A stretch of 64,000 nucleotides of DNA from Planctomycetales bacterium ZRK34 (GTDB lineage Bacteria; Planctomycetota; Phycisphaerae; Phycisphaerales; Zrk34). Position numbers and translations under genes: made by a program. Shown piece after piece: positions 51,986 through 60,846 of the stretch. The DNA lies in the NCBI GenBank assembly GCA_014873095.1, contig CP050848.1, positions 1,674,001 through 1,738,000 of the forward strand, read 5' to 3'. Positions within the stretch are counted from its first letter, which is position 1; each line of letters begins with the position of its first letter. A model generated the notes under the pieces. The model ran no database searches. It saw nothing but the letters and a program-made list of their open reading frames with translations, and was not told the origin of the DNA.

Positions 51986-54900
51986 TTATTTGAGCAGGCG
52001 TTCGAGGAGTTGTTCTTCGAGGGATTTGGGTTTCTTTTTGGGTTGCGTGGCGGGCTGCTTGGGGGCGGCGGGCTTGGGCTGGGTGGTGGTGTTGGTGTCG
52101 GGCTGAGTCTGTGAGGTCTGATCGGTGGCCTTGGTTTCGGCGGGCCAGGGGTAAGGCTCGGGGGCTGCGGGGGTCGGGCCGAACTCCTGCTTGAGGACTT
52201 TCTTGCCGACGACTTCGCCGAGGATCTTGATGCCGATGCCGACGCCCTTGCCGACGTCGTCGCCGCCGACCTGCGCGGCGGTGCCGGCGGAAGTCAGCAG
52301 GGTCAGACGGGCGGTCATTTCCTTTTTGTTGGGACCGATCGAGTCCAGCGGGCCGGACATGACGAACTGGTCGACGTAGTTGGGCTGATCCTGGAAGGCG
52401 TTGATGCCGTAGACCCGACGCATGGCGCGTTCGGCGATGCCGAGGACCATGTAGCCGTGCTGTGCGGGGATGGTCTTCTGGTTGAGGGTGATGGGTTTGT
52501 CAGAGAGGTTGAGGGTTCCCCAGGTGGCGACCTGGTAGTTGTCGCCCAGAAGCATGTCCATGCGGTTGTAGGTCATGACGCCGTTTTTCAGGGAGAAGGT
52601 CAGCGGCGTGAACCAGGCGGTCAGGGTTTCCTTGCCGAGGAGGCCGGACAGGTCGCCGCGGACGGCGCCGCCGATGCCGGCGGGCAGCTCGATGAGCGTC
52701 TTGATCAGACCGGAGTTGGCCATGACGATGCGCTTGGCGTCGAGGGTGGCCTTGTCGATGTTGATCTTCGCGAGAGCATAATCACGGACGGGGAAGCTGA
52801 AGCCGTCGCGGTAGAGGACCAGCTCGGCGGGCTCTTCGGACTTGAGGGCCTGTTTGAACAGGGGGTGGTTGAGGAAGGCCTTGGAAAGCTGCTCGGTGAT
52901 GACCAGCGAGGCGGTGGCGTTTTCGGTGAGGGTCATCACGCCGTCGCCGAGCATGCCGGGGACATTGGCCTTGACGTTGGCGCCTTGGAGGGAGAGGACG
53001 ACGGGGCCCTGCATCTTCTGAACATCGGCGGTGAAGGAGGCGTTGGCGGCATCACCGAGCAAGGCGGCGAGCTTGCCATCGCCATTGCCGAACAGGGCCT
53101 CGGCGAGGTCGCCGGGCAGGGAGGTGATTCTGGCGTCGACCTTGGCGGAGAGGGTGTCGGTATTGACCGAGCCGTCGGGCTTGAAGGTGTCGGTGACGTT
53201 GGCGGTGACGGCGAGTTTGCCGGAGGTGGGGGCGGCGGTCGGCGAGGGGCGGGCCAGGTCGGCGGTGATGTTGACGTCGATGGCCTGGGCCAGCGACTGG
53301 GAGGCGGCGGTGGCGGTGAAGTTTTCCAGTGTGGCGGCGCGTTCGGTGCCGGCCTGTGTGACGGTCAGCTTGGTGATGGTGACCTTGACGTCGCCGCCGG
53401 CGCGGGCGGGGTCGAAGCCGGCGCCCTCGGGGAGATTCAGGGGATAGGCGAGGGAGTTGATGGTGGCGTTGACGGTGGCGGGCTCGACGAGCTTGAGGGG
53501 GGCATCGGGGCCGCGCAGGCTGGCGTAGCCCTCGGGGGTGAGGGTCATGCGTAGCGTGGCGGGTCGCGCGAGGGTGAGCGTGTCGGCGAGGTTGAGGGCG
53601 GCATCGGCGGCGAGCTGGGGCGAATCGGCTTTGAGGGTGACCGAGCCGGTGGTTTTTTTCAGGCCGCCGGTGAGCTTGATTTCGGACACGGCACTGAGCG
53701 TCGGGCCGACCACGGGCACGAGCTTGCCGGACTGGCCGGCGATGGTTTCCACGAAGCTGGTGGGCAGGCCCTGGAAGTGGACCGAGGCGTCGACGTTGGC
53801 GGCGTCGAGATTCACGGCGGCATCGGGGCCGAGCAACTGCGCGACCTTGATGCGGGCGTTCAGCGGCGAGGGCTGGTCCTGGCCTTCGATGGCGGCGGCG
53901 CCTTCGAGCGTCAGATCGGCGGCGGCGGCGGCGCCGTCGAAATTGACGGTGAGGTCGGTATCCGTCAGCGACGCGCCGGCGAGGCGCTTGTCACCGGCCA
54001 GGCGCAGCGACTCGATGGCGGCGGTGAGTTGGACGGCGGCCTTGGCGAGCGTGAAATCTTTCAGCGGCAGATGAAGGGTCTGCACCTGGGCGGTCACGTG
54101 GGCGGGCTCGGCGAGCGTGGGCTGACCTTCGGGGATCACGTTCAGCAGGTGGAGCATCTGCGGGGTGATGGTGCGATCGATGGTGGCGGGCTTGGTGAGC
54201 GTGAGCATCTGGTCGGCATCGATGGCCGCCTGTATGGAGGCTTTGAGGTGTTCAGCGGTCACATCGGCGATGACCTGCGAGCCACCGGCTTCGACGGGCG
54301 CGACCGACGCCGAGACCGTCGTTGCGGGCCCGAGCAACACGGCGAGCGGGTCTTTGGCCGAGGCGGCGGTGACCTTGAGGTCGACCACGGCACGGACCTT
54401 GTCAGCAGCGAAGTCTTTGATCGGTGTGCGGAGCTGGGTGATGGTCAGCGCGACGGGCGTGGGGCCGGTCGGGGCGAGGTTGTCCGGGACGGTGATGTTC
54501 AACTGCTTGAGCAGCGCGGGCGTGGCGGTCAGGTTGACGTGACCGGGCTCGGGCAATTCCAGCGAGGCGAAGTCGGCCGGGAGACGCGCGCCGAGTTGGA
54601 CATCGAGTGTCTTGCCGTTGGCGGTGACGATGGCTTCGATGGGCTTGAGGGCGTTGTCGTCTTCGAGGCCGACCTTCGCCACGACGCCGAGACCGGCCTG
54701 CGGCTGGCCGGCGAGTTCGGCGATGAGCCCCGGCTGCGGCTGCGACGCCAGCGCGGAAAGATCCACGCGCATCGCCGCCAGCGATTCACCGGTGAGATTG
54801 ACCGCCAGCTTGTCCAGCGACAATTCACCAAGCTGCGGCACCTGCGCGAGCTTGACCGTATCGCTGGTGACCGACGCGGCGAGCGACGTCTTGCTCGGCA

Positions 54901-56581
54901 CAAAGGCCGGCTGATCCTCGGCGGGCATCGGCGCTTTCAGCGACTTGATCGTGGCGATGACGCGCGTCGGCTGGGTCAGCTTCATCGCATCGTCGCCCTT
55001 GAGGAAGCGCTCGGCCAGGGCCGGCGTCAGCGTGAGCTCGATCACGGCGTCCTGCAGCGTGACGGCCTCGGCGACGGTGAGGTTCATGTCTTTAGCGACA
55101 AGGCGCGGCGAGTCGATGCTGAGCTTGGCGTCGATGCGGTTGGCGCCGGCGGACTGGGCGGTGGCGGTGAGGTTGATCACTTCGCCGAGGGCTTCGGCGA
55201 GCAGGCCGGGGTTGTTCGGCACGCGGTCCAGCAGGGCTGTGGGCACGCCTTGAATCTTCGCGCTGGCGTCGACGTTCAGCTTGTCGAGTTGCATCTTGCC
55301 GGCATCGTCAAACGCATTGGCCAGCTCGCCGGCGACGGTCAGCTTGCCCGCCTGATTGTTGTGGCGGGTGTCGGCTGACAGCGAGATGTTGACCGCCTGC
55401 GAAAGTTTTTCGGTGTCGATCGACGCGGAAAGATTCGACACGGTGACCTGCCCCACCGCTTCGCCGGACAGTTGCACCGGCACCTGGGCGCCGAAGCGGA
55501 CACGGGCTGCAATCTTCGACGGGTCATACGCGCCCATCGGCAGGTTGAGCTTTTCGATCTGAAGCTGCGTGGGCACATCCGCGCCGAGTTTCCAGTCGCC
55601 CGACAGCTTCTGCATCAGCGCATCGGTCATCGTGAACTTCACCACGCCCGGCTCGGTCAGCGCGAGCGTGCCGTCAGCCGCCTTGGCGGACAGCTTCACC
55701 TGCGCGCGCGGCGCATCGACGTTCACAGCAAACTGCTGCTGCTGGGCTGTGGCTGAACTGGTCACGTGCAGGTCGACCCGCGAACCCAGCGCCGCGGCGA
55801 GCTTGCCTTCCAGGCCCGCCAGGCGATCGACGCCTTCGACGGGCAGACCCGTGGCGTCGAGCTTCACATCGGCGTTGGCCTTGTCGGCGGTGACCAGACC
55901 GTCGGCGGCAAACAGGTCCGACGCGCTGCCGGAGGCGGTCAGGTCGCCGGCGAGATCGCCCTGCTTGCTGTGGGCCGAGAGGTCGAATGTCAGCGGGTCG
56001 TTGATCGACGGCAGCTTCGCCCCGAGCGTTAGATCGTTGAATTCGACCTTCTCAATGCCGGGCGCCGTCAGCGTCACGACCGCATCGCTGAGCTTGGCGT
56101 CCATCGCCAGCGTCGTCGGCACCTTCGCCGGCTCCTCGCTCGGCGGCGACGGATTGACCATCTCGATCGCCCGCAGCAGATTCATCTGATTCGCTTCATC
56201 GACGACCAGGTCCGCCCGCAGGCCGGTGATCGCCACCTGCCCCAGGTCCAGATTCCCCCGCACTGCCGACAGCAGCGACAGGTCCGTCGAGACCGAGCCG
56301 ACCTTGGCGACCGTCTTGCCATCGGGATCGATCAGTTCCACCCCGCCGAGGCGCTGCCCGCCGAACCAGCTCAGCGACAGGGCGTCGATCTTCACCGAGC
56401 CCTTGATCAGCCCGTCGATCTGTGAGACCACCGCCCCCTTGCCCATCGAACTGATCAGCGTCGGCGCCAGCGCCACCAGCAGCAGCAACAGCACGACGAT
56501 TCCGCCGATCACATACGGCCATTTCCGCCGCTTGCGTCCTTGAACTTCCGGGCTCTGGGCAGACTTGCTCTCAACGTTCAT
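51986..56581 (-). CDS. Large AsmA-like envelope protein, 1531 residues
   Basis: An N-terminal membrane anchor (about residues 21-41) follows a basic segment (GRKRRKWP); the rest is extracytoplasmic and made of repeated beta-strand units rich in Leu, Val, Asp and Pro, with recurring phrases such as VNLTA, LAEPAHVTAQVQTLHLPL and VTAS. The first 130 residues (ISSMGKGAVVSQIDGLIKGSVKIDALSLSWFGG) are typical of AsmA/TamB-like proteins, which bridge membranes and move lipids. The C-terminal part (VMTYNRMDMLLGDNYQVATWGTLNLSDKPITL, then GPLDSIGP) also fits AsmA-family ends, followed by a Pro/Gln/Lys tail. ATG 56581 starts directly before the anchor. The role in lipid transport is inferred. Confidence 0.75.
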   Translation of the reverse strand: MNVESKSAQSPEVQGRKRRKWPYVIGGIVVLLLLLVALAPTLISSMGKGAVVSQIDGLIKGSVKIDALSLSWFGGQRLGGVELIDPDGKTVAKVGSVSTDLSLLSAVRGNLDLGQVAITGLRADLVVDEANQMNLLRAIEMVNPSPPSEEPAKVPTTLAMDAKLSDAVVTLTAPGIEKVEFNDLTLGAKLPSINDPLTFDLSAHSKQGDLAGDLTASGSASDLFAADGLVTADKANADVKLDATGLPVEGVDRLAGLEGKLAAALGSRVDLHVTSSATAQQQQFAVNVDAPRAQVKLSAKAADGTLALTEPGVVKFTMTDALMQKLSGDWKLGADVPTQLQIEKLNLPMGAYDPSKIAARVRFGAQVPVQLSGEAVGQVTVSNLSASIDTEKLSQAVNISLSADTRHNNQAGKLTVAGELANAFDDAGKMQLDKLNVDASAKIQGVPTALLDRVPNNPGLLAEALGEVINLTATAQSAGANRIDAKLSIDSPRLVAKDMNLTVAEAVTLQDAVIELTLTPALAERFLKGDDAMKLTQPTRVIATIKSLKAPMPAEDQPAFVPSKTSLAASVTSDTVKLAQVPQLGELSLDKLAVNLTGESLAAMRVDLSALASQPQPGLIAELAGQPQAGLGVVAKVGLEDDNALKPIEAIVTANGKTLDVQLGARLPADFASLELPEPGHVNLTATPALLKQLNITVPDNLAPTGPTPVALTITQLRTPIKDFAADKVRAVVDLKVTAASAKDPLAVLLGPATTVSASVAPVEAGGSQVIADVTAEHLKASIQAAIDADQMLTLTKPATIDRTITPQMLHLLNVIPEGQPTLAEPAHVTAQVQTLHLPLKDFTLAKAAVQLTAAIESLRLAGDKRLAGASLTDTDLTVNFDGAAAAADLTLEGAAAIEGQDQPSPLNARIKVAQLLGPDAAVNLDAANVDASVHFQGLPTSFVETIAGQSGKLVPVVGPTLSAVSEIKLTGGLKKTTGSVTLKADSPQLAADAALNLADTLTLARPATLRMTLTPEGYASLRGPDAPLKLVEPATVNATINSLAYPLNLPEGAGFDPARAGGDVKVTITKLTVTQAGTERAATLENFTATAASQSLAQAIDVNITADLARPSPTAAPTSGKLAVTANVTDTFKPDGSVNTDTLSAKVDARITSLPGDLAEALFGNGDGKLAALLGDAANASFTADVQKMQGPVVLSLQGANVKANVPGMLGDGVMTLTENATASLVITEQLSKAFLNHPLFKQALKSEEPAELVLYRDGFSFPVRDYALAKINIDKATLDAKRIVMANSGLIKTLIELPAGIGGAVRGDLSGLLGKETLTAWFTPLTFSLKNGVMTYNRMDMLLGDNYQVATWGTLNLSDKPITLNQKTIPAQHGYMVLGIAERAMRRVYGINAFQDQPNYVDQFVMSGPLDSIGPNKKEMTARLTLLTSAGTAAQVGGDDVGKGVGIGIKILGEVVGKKVLKQEFGPTPAAPEPYPWPAETKATDQTSQTQPDTNTTTQPKPAAPKQPATQPKKKPKSLEEQLLERLLK

Positions 56582-56762
56582 ATACGTCCCCTGCAACGGT
56601 TCAAATAAGATCGCCCCCGGATCGCTCCCCCGAAGCATGCCTCGCATGTGTTCTACGTCAACATTGTAGTAACTGGTTCGCTCCCTCGCGCCCCCGAAAT
56701 GAACATCTCCTTGTCCTGCTTCGGCAAAACCTCATTGAACAGGCGATCATCAGACGCGGGCC

Positions 56763-56829
56763 TGTGGCACTCACCGCCCTCGGCTGTGCGGACACAATCC
56801 TCAGCACAGCCGGGGGCGGCTGTGCCACA
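56763..56829. repeat. 66-bp hairpin repeat, copy D
   Basis: The most diverged copy: an inserted base and changes in the left arm (TGTGGCACTCACCGCC), and loop GGACACAATCCTCA, in the orientation of copy B. Confidence 0.75.
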
Positions 56830-56849
56830 ACTTTCACAGATAACCCAGT

Positions 56850-56873
56850 TCACGAGTTAACCAGTTAACCAAC
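56850..56873. repeat. TTAACCAGTTAACC-type simple repeat, copy 2
   Basis: AGTTAACCAGTTAACCAACTC lies between hairpin copy D and the nadA stop. See also 41053-41079 and 61666-61697. Confidence 0.5.
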
Positions 56874-58043
56874 TCAAACCGCCGCGGCCTGGGTGATGTC
56901 CAGCATGCGCTGCAGGCTCACCAGCGACCACTTGCGGGTCTTGTCATCCACGCGGACTTCGTTGACCACCTTGCCCTCGGCCAGGTTGTCCAGCGCCCAA
57001 AGCAGGTGCGGCGGATCGATGCGGTACATCGTCGTGCAAAGGCACTGACACTCCGACAGAATCCGCACATGCACATCGCGCTTGGCCGCTTCGGCTGCCA
57101 GGCGGTTGACCATGTGCACCTCCGTGCCGACCGCCCACTTGCTGCCGGGGGCCGCCTGCTCGATGGCCTTTTTGATCTTCTCGGTCGAGCCGGAGATGTC
57201 CGCCTTCTGCACGACCTCATAGATGCACTCGGGGTGAACGATGACAGTCGTGTCCGGGTCGTGGGCCTTGATCTGGTCAACATGCTCGGGGCGGAACAGC
57301 TTGTGTACCGAGCAGTGGCCCTTCCACAGAATGACGCTGCTGCCCGCGATCTGATCCGCCGTCACGCCGCCGTCGCCGGTCGGGGCTTTGGGGTCCCACA
57401 GGCACATGTCGTCATCGATGTCGTAGCCCATCGCCGCGGCCGTGTTGCGACCCAGGTGCTGGTCCGGGAAGAACATGATGATGATCTTCTCATCGGGCGC
57501 CTTGGGTTGCTCGCCGCCGGCGAAGGCCCATTCGAGAATGGCGTCGCAGTTGGACGAGGTGCACACCGCCCCGCCGTGTTCACCGACGAAGGCTTTGATC
57601 GCGGCGGTCGAGTTCATGTACGTGATCGGAATCACACGGGCCTTGACCTTGCGATCGGCCAGCGTGTCGTGAATCTGCTCCCAGGCGTCGACGACATCGT
57701 CGTACGCGGCCATGTCCGCCATCGAGCAGCCGGCCGACATATCCGGCAGCACGACGTGTACATCCTCCGGCGTGAGTATGTCCGCCGACTCGGCCATGAA
57801 GTGAACCCCGCAGAAGACGACGTACTTGGCCCCGGCCTCGCGGACTTTCTCCGCGGCGAGCTGGCTGAGCTTGAACGAGTCACCCAGAAAATCGGCGTGG
57901 CGCACCACGTCGTCGGCCTGGTAATGGTGGCCAAGGATCACGACCTGATTGCCCAGCTCCGCTTTGCGGGCGGTGATGGCGGCGTTCAACTCGTCGGTCG
58001 TGAGGCTGACATATTTCTCGGGCAGCGGGTTCTGCCAAAGCAT
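56874..58043 (-). CDS. nadA: Quinolinate synthase
   Basis: A 389-residue [4Fe-4S] enzyme condensing iminoaspartate with dihydroxyacetone phosphate to quinolinate, substrate of nadC at 33.3 kb. Landmarks: VILGHHYQADDVV near residue 36-48, VVFCGVHFMAESADIL with cluster ligand Cys78, LPDMSAGCSMADM, TYMNSTAAIKAF, VCTSSNCD, LWKGHCSVH and LSECQCLCTTMYRIDP, supplying the other cluster Cys. Length is in the long NadA group. No L-aspartate oxidase gene is here. ATG 58043. Confidence 0.96.
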   Translation of the reverse strand: MLWQNPLPEKYVSLTTDELNAAITARKAELGNQVVILGHHYQADDVVRHADFLGDSFKLSQLAAEKVREAGAKYVVFCGVHFMAESADILTPEDVHVVLPDMSAGCSMADMAAYDDVVDAWEQIHDTLADRKVKARVIPITYMNSTAAIKAFVGEHGGAVCTSSNCDAILEWAFAGGEQPKAPDEKIIIMFFPDQHLGRNTAAAMGYDIDDDMCLWDPKAPTGDGGVTADQIAGSSVILWKGHCSVHKLFRPEHVDQIKAHDPDTTVIVHPECIYEVVQKADISGSTEKIKKAIEQAAPGSKWAVGTEVHMVNRLAAEAAKRDVHVRILSECQCLCTTMYRIDPPHLLWALDNLAEGKVVNEVRVDDKTRKWSLVSLQRMLDITQAAAV

Positions 58044-58066
58044 GGCGGTCTCCGTCGTTTTTCAAG

Positions 58067-58135
58067 TAGCCGGGCCGCTACGCGGCCCTGGTGCATCGGG
58101 TCCCGCAAAAACCGGGGCCGCGTGGCGACCCGGCT
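58067..58135. repeat. TAGCCGGGTCGC hairpin repeat, copy 2
   Basis: Begins TAGCCGGGCCGCTACGCGGCCC and ends GGCGACCCGGCT, related to the element at 49815-49867. It sits between the divergent nadA and ROK genes. Confidence 0.6.
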
Positions 58136-58220
58136 GGCGGGAATTGTTCACGTATTCGTGTCCAATACGTTAGTATAGGCCCCCAGCAGCCAAACCCGAA
58201 ACCCTCCCCCACCCGGACGG

Positions 58221-59168
58221 ATGATCGCTATGAGTTACACCATCGGACTCGACCTCGGCGGAACGGCCATCAAAGGCGGCCTTTTGGACGATGTGGCCAA
58301 CGTCATGGCGCAGGACAAAATTCCCACCCGCCCCGAAGAAGGCCCCGATGGCGTGTTCACCCGCATGGCCGAGTTCGCCGATCGACTCTGCGACGAGGCG
58401 AAAATCGACCCCGACGAGGTGCGGGCCGTCGGCGTGGGCGTGCCCGGACCGATGACCACCGAGGGCATGCTGCTGTACGCCCCGAACCTGGCCGGCTGGC
58501 GAAACATTCCGATTCAGAAGCAGTTCGGCCGCAAGCTCCGCTGGCCCGTGCGCGTGGTCAACGATGCCGACGCCGCCGCGTACGGTGAATACTGGGCCGG
58601 CGCCGCACGCGATCAGACGATCCAGTATTCGATCCTGCTCACGCTCGGCACCGGCGTCGGCGGCGGCATCATCCTCGACGGTGAAATCTACTCCGGGCCC
58701 CACGGCGCCGGCGCTGAACTCGGCCACACCATCGTCCAGCTCAACGGCCACCCCTGCGGGTGCGGACAGCGCGGCTGCCTCGAGCAGTACACCTCCGCCA
58801 CCGCCATCGCCAAGGAAGCCAAGCGACGTCTCGAAGCCGGCGCCGCCTCGACGCTCAGCGGCAATCCCACAGCCCGCGATGTTTTTGGGGCCATGGAAGC
58901 CGGCGACAAAATGGCCACCGAGGTCGTCGATCTGTGCTGTGAATACCTGGCGATCGCGTGTGTGAACATGACCCGCATCTTCGATCCGCAGATGATCCTG
59001 CTCGGCGGCGGCGTCACCGCGGCCGGGTCCGCCCTGCTGGATCGCGTCCGGGCGGATTATCAGAAACATTCGCTGACCATCTACGAGGCCCGCGCCCGCA
59101 TCGAGCTGGCCTCGCTCGGCAACGACGCCGGTTTTATCGGCGCCGCCGGCATGACCCGCGGCCGGTAA
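58221..59168 (+). CDS. ROK-family sugar kinase (glucokinase-like)
   Basis: A 315-residue kinase: the phosphate-1 loop IGLDLGGTAIKGG at about residues 8-20, VVNDADAAAYGEYW with the catalytic Asp, LTLGTGVGGGIILDGEIYSG (adenosine/phosphate-2), and the ROK zinc motif GHPCGCGQRGCLEQY. It phosphorylates a hexose, probably glucose, with ATP. It has no helix-turn-helix, so it is not a repressor-type ROK. ATG 58221 or 58230 are both possible. Next comes a G/C-rich hairpin repeat and the sigma gene. Confidence 0.9.
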   Translation: MIAMSYTIGLDLGGTAIKGGLLDDVANVMAQDKIPTRPEEGPDGVFTRMAEFADRLCDEAKIDPDEVRAVGVGVPGPMTTEGMLLYAPNLAGWRNIPIQKQFGRKLRWPVRVVNDADAAAYGEYWAGAARDQTIQYSILLTLGTGVGGGIILDGEIYSGPHGAGAELGHTIVQLNGHPCGCGQRGCLEQYTSATAIAKEAKRRLEAGAASTLSGNPTARDVFGAMEAGDKMATEVVDLCCEYLAIACVNMTRIFDPQMILLGGGVTAAGSALLDRVRADYQKHSLTIYEARARIELASLGNDAGFIGAAGMTRGR

Positions 59169-59177
59169 ACAGCGGCA

Positions 59178-59236
59178 AGGGGGATGGGGGTTAGTGGAAG
59201 GGGGAAGGTGTTGTTCCCCCCCAACCCCCATCCCCT
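59178..59236. repeat. GGGGATGGGGGTT inverted repeat
   Basis: AAGGGGGATGGGGGTT (59178-59193) pairs with AACCCCCATCCCC at 59223-59235, with other C/G-runs around. Strand-asymmetric G-runs could also form G-quadruplexes. No gene function. Confidence 0.55.
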
Positions 59237-59318
59237 TTCCCCCAACCCCCTTCTGCCCGATTAAGCCGGGCCTCGAATCAACCGACAAACAACTTAGCGA
59301 CAGTTGTGCGCTGCGCGA

Positions 59319-59344
59319 GGCGCAGAGACTTAAGTCTCTGCGCC
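59319..59344. promoter_or_regulatory. Perfect 26-bp palindrome upstream of the sigma factor
   Basis: Half-site GGCGCAGAGACTT is followed directly by its exact complement, ending 43 bases before the sigma factor ATG at 59388. It may be an operator, an mRNA leader hairpin or a mobile palindromic repeat. Confidence 0.55.
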
Positions 59345-59387
59345 GGGATGGTGGAAATGCCCCCGTGTAATGACCCGAGGCCGCGTT

Positions 59388-60302
59388 ATGCCAGGTTCAC
59401 AGGTCCAGTCCACGCTTCAGTTGTATCTGAAGCAGATCAATGAGACCCCCCTGCTCACCGCTGAGCAGGAAAAGCAACTCGCCTGGAACATCATCCGCGA
59501 CTCGTGCATGGCATCGCGCGAGCACATGATCCGTGCGAACCTGCGGCTGGTCGTCTCCATCGCCAAGAAATACGCCAACCGCGGTCTGCCCCTGGCCGAC
59601 CTCATCGAAGAAGGCAACATCGGCCTGGTCAAAGCCGTCGAATCGTTCGACCCCACGCAGGGGGCGCGCTTTTCGACATACGGCTCATGGTGGATCAAGC
59701 AGGCGATCAAACGCGCCCTGATCAACGCCGTCCAGCCGATCCACATCCCCGCCTACATGGCCGAGCTGATCACCAAGTGGAAACGCGCCCGCGCCAAGCT
59801 CGAAGACGAGTTCGGCCGCACCCCCACCATGGAAGAGCTCGCCAAGGAATTGCAGCTTCCCGAAAAGAAGGTGCGCCACATCCGCAACGCCGTCCGCATC
59901 TTCCAGCGGCCCAGCCAGTCCACCGCCACCGGCCCCGGCGACGATGAAGCCGTCTCGCTGGCCGATCTGCTCGCCGATGACTCCAGCCCGAATCCCGAAG
60001 ATGATCTGCTGCAGCGCGACCAGATCCGCCAGATGGGCGAACTGCTCGACGTCATCGACCAGCGCGAAGCCACCATCCTCCGCCTCCGCTACGGCCTCGA
60101 CGGCGAAGACCCGATGACCCTCAAGGAAATCGGCGAACACATCGGCCTGACCCGCGAGCGCGTCCGCCAGCTCGAAATCGAAGCGATCAAGAAGTTGAAC
60201 CAGCGCCTCACCGCCGAACCCCGCCGCCGCCCCAAGAAGAAACTCTTCAACAGCAAATCCAACGGCAAATGGCGAGGCGCCAAACCCGCCGCCAAACGCT
60301 GA
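59388..60302 (+). CDS. Primary-type RNA polymerase sigma factor (RpoD/SigA family, short)
   Basis: A 304-residue sigma-70 with region 1.2 ([14 protein letters not shown]), region 2 ([42 protein letters not shown]), region 2.4/3 ([33 protein letters not shown]) and region 4 (LRLRYGLDG to [15 protein letters not shown]). The long acidic N-terminal part of RpoD is missing, so it is a group 2-like or short group 1 factor. The Lys/Arg-rich tail (KKKLF..KRGAK type) is unusual. ATG 59388 is favoured by CGAGG seven bases before; ATG 59370 is an alternative. A copy of its 3' end is found at 60.7 kb. Confidence 0.92.
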   Translation: MPGSQVQSTLQLYLKQINETPLLTAEQEKQLAWNIIRDSCMASREHMIRANLRLVVSIAKKYANRGLPLADLIEEGNIGLVKAVESFDPTQGARFSTYGSWWIKQAIKRALINAVQPIHIPAYMAELITKWKRARAKLEDEFGRTPTMEELAKELQLPEKKVRHIRNAVRIFQRPSQSTATGPGDDEAVSLADLLADDSSPNPEDDLLQRDQIRQMGELLDVIDQREATILRLRYGLDGEDPMTLKEIGEHIGLTRERVRQLEIEAIKKLNQRLTAEPRRRPKKKLFNSKSNGKWRGAKPAAKR

Positions 60303-60397
60303 CTATGTCAACATGAATTCAATCGCCGTGGTGCAACGCACTGCGGACCGCGACGCGTTGCGTCGCGGCTGTTGTTTACAACGCAATTTCGTCGGAT

Positions 60398-60474
60398 GGC
60401 ACTGGCGGCTTGTCCGCCAGTGTTGAGTGTTCGGCCACGCCCTGGCAGACAAGTCGCCAGTGCTACACAACCGC
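60398..60474. repeat. CACTGGCGG hairpin repeat
   Basis: GGCACTGGCGGCTTGTCCGCCAG near 60398-60420 is matched by a complementary word at 60450-60474 (CCCTGGCAGACAAGTCGCC...). Dispersed palindrome in the gap after the sigma gene. Confidence 0.55.
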
Positions 60475-60533
60475 GGCGAGCATCACACCCCGCAAAAACA
60501 CCAGCTCAATGGATCATCGAAAAAGCCGATTTT

Positions 60534-60564
60534 AAAGAACATATTTAACTTAAATATGTTCTTT
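60534..60564. repeat. AT-rich perfect palindrome
   Basis: AAAGAACATATTTAA, one C, then its exact 15-base complement. It stands out in GC-rich DNA between the sigma gene and its partial copy, and looks like a protein-binding site or the core of an inserted element. No adjacent gene is clearly served by it. Confidence 0.55.
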
Positions 60565-60676
60565 GACATTGATGTAATCCAAACCGCAGAAAAGCTTGAC
60601 GGCAATCCATGGCGATGTGGAGGGCAATCGGACCACAAGGGTGCAACCGAGGCCACGGTCTGATGTCCCCGGCCTG

Positions 60677-60786
60677 AAAAAGAAACTCCTCAACGGTAAA
60701 ACGGCGAGGCGCCAAACCCGCCGCCAAACGCTGATCACTTCAACATGAATTCAATCGCCGCGGTGCAACGCGTCGCGGCTGTTTGT
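60677..60786 (+). pseudogene. Partial duplication of the sigma factor 3' end
   Basis: This stretch repeats 60234-60376, which covers the last codons and 3' flank of the sigma gene. A 32-bp identical block (60703-60734 = 60271-60302) spans the Lys/Ala-rich end and stop codon, and a 20-bp identical block (60741-60760 = 60309-60328) the flank; small deletions separate them. It has no start and cannot be a gene. Confidence 0.8.
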
Positions 60787-60846
60787 TGATCTGTCTTGCC
60801 TTCTTTGTGTCTTCGCGCCTTCGTGTCTTTGTGCTGAATCATTCAC

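Noticed and set aside
52457..55378. Long Gly/Val/Asp-rich frames antisense to the AsmA-like gene
   Set aside because: They are reverse shadows of a biased coding strand; low complexity, no start signals, no family.
59178..59236. Possible intrinsic terminator after the ROK kinase gene
   Set aside because: The stem is G/C-run based but no T-run follows; kept as a repeat only.
60427..60663. 78-codon frame across the AT-rich palindrome
   Set aside because: No ribosome binding site, no domain, and it crosses hairpin and palindrome elements.
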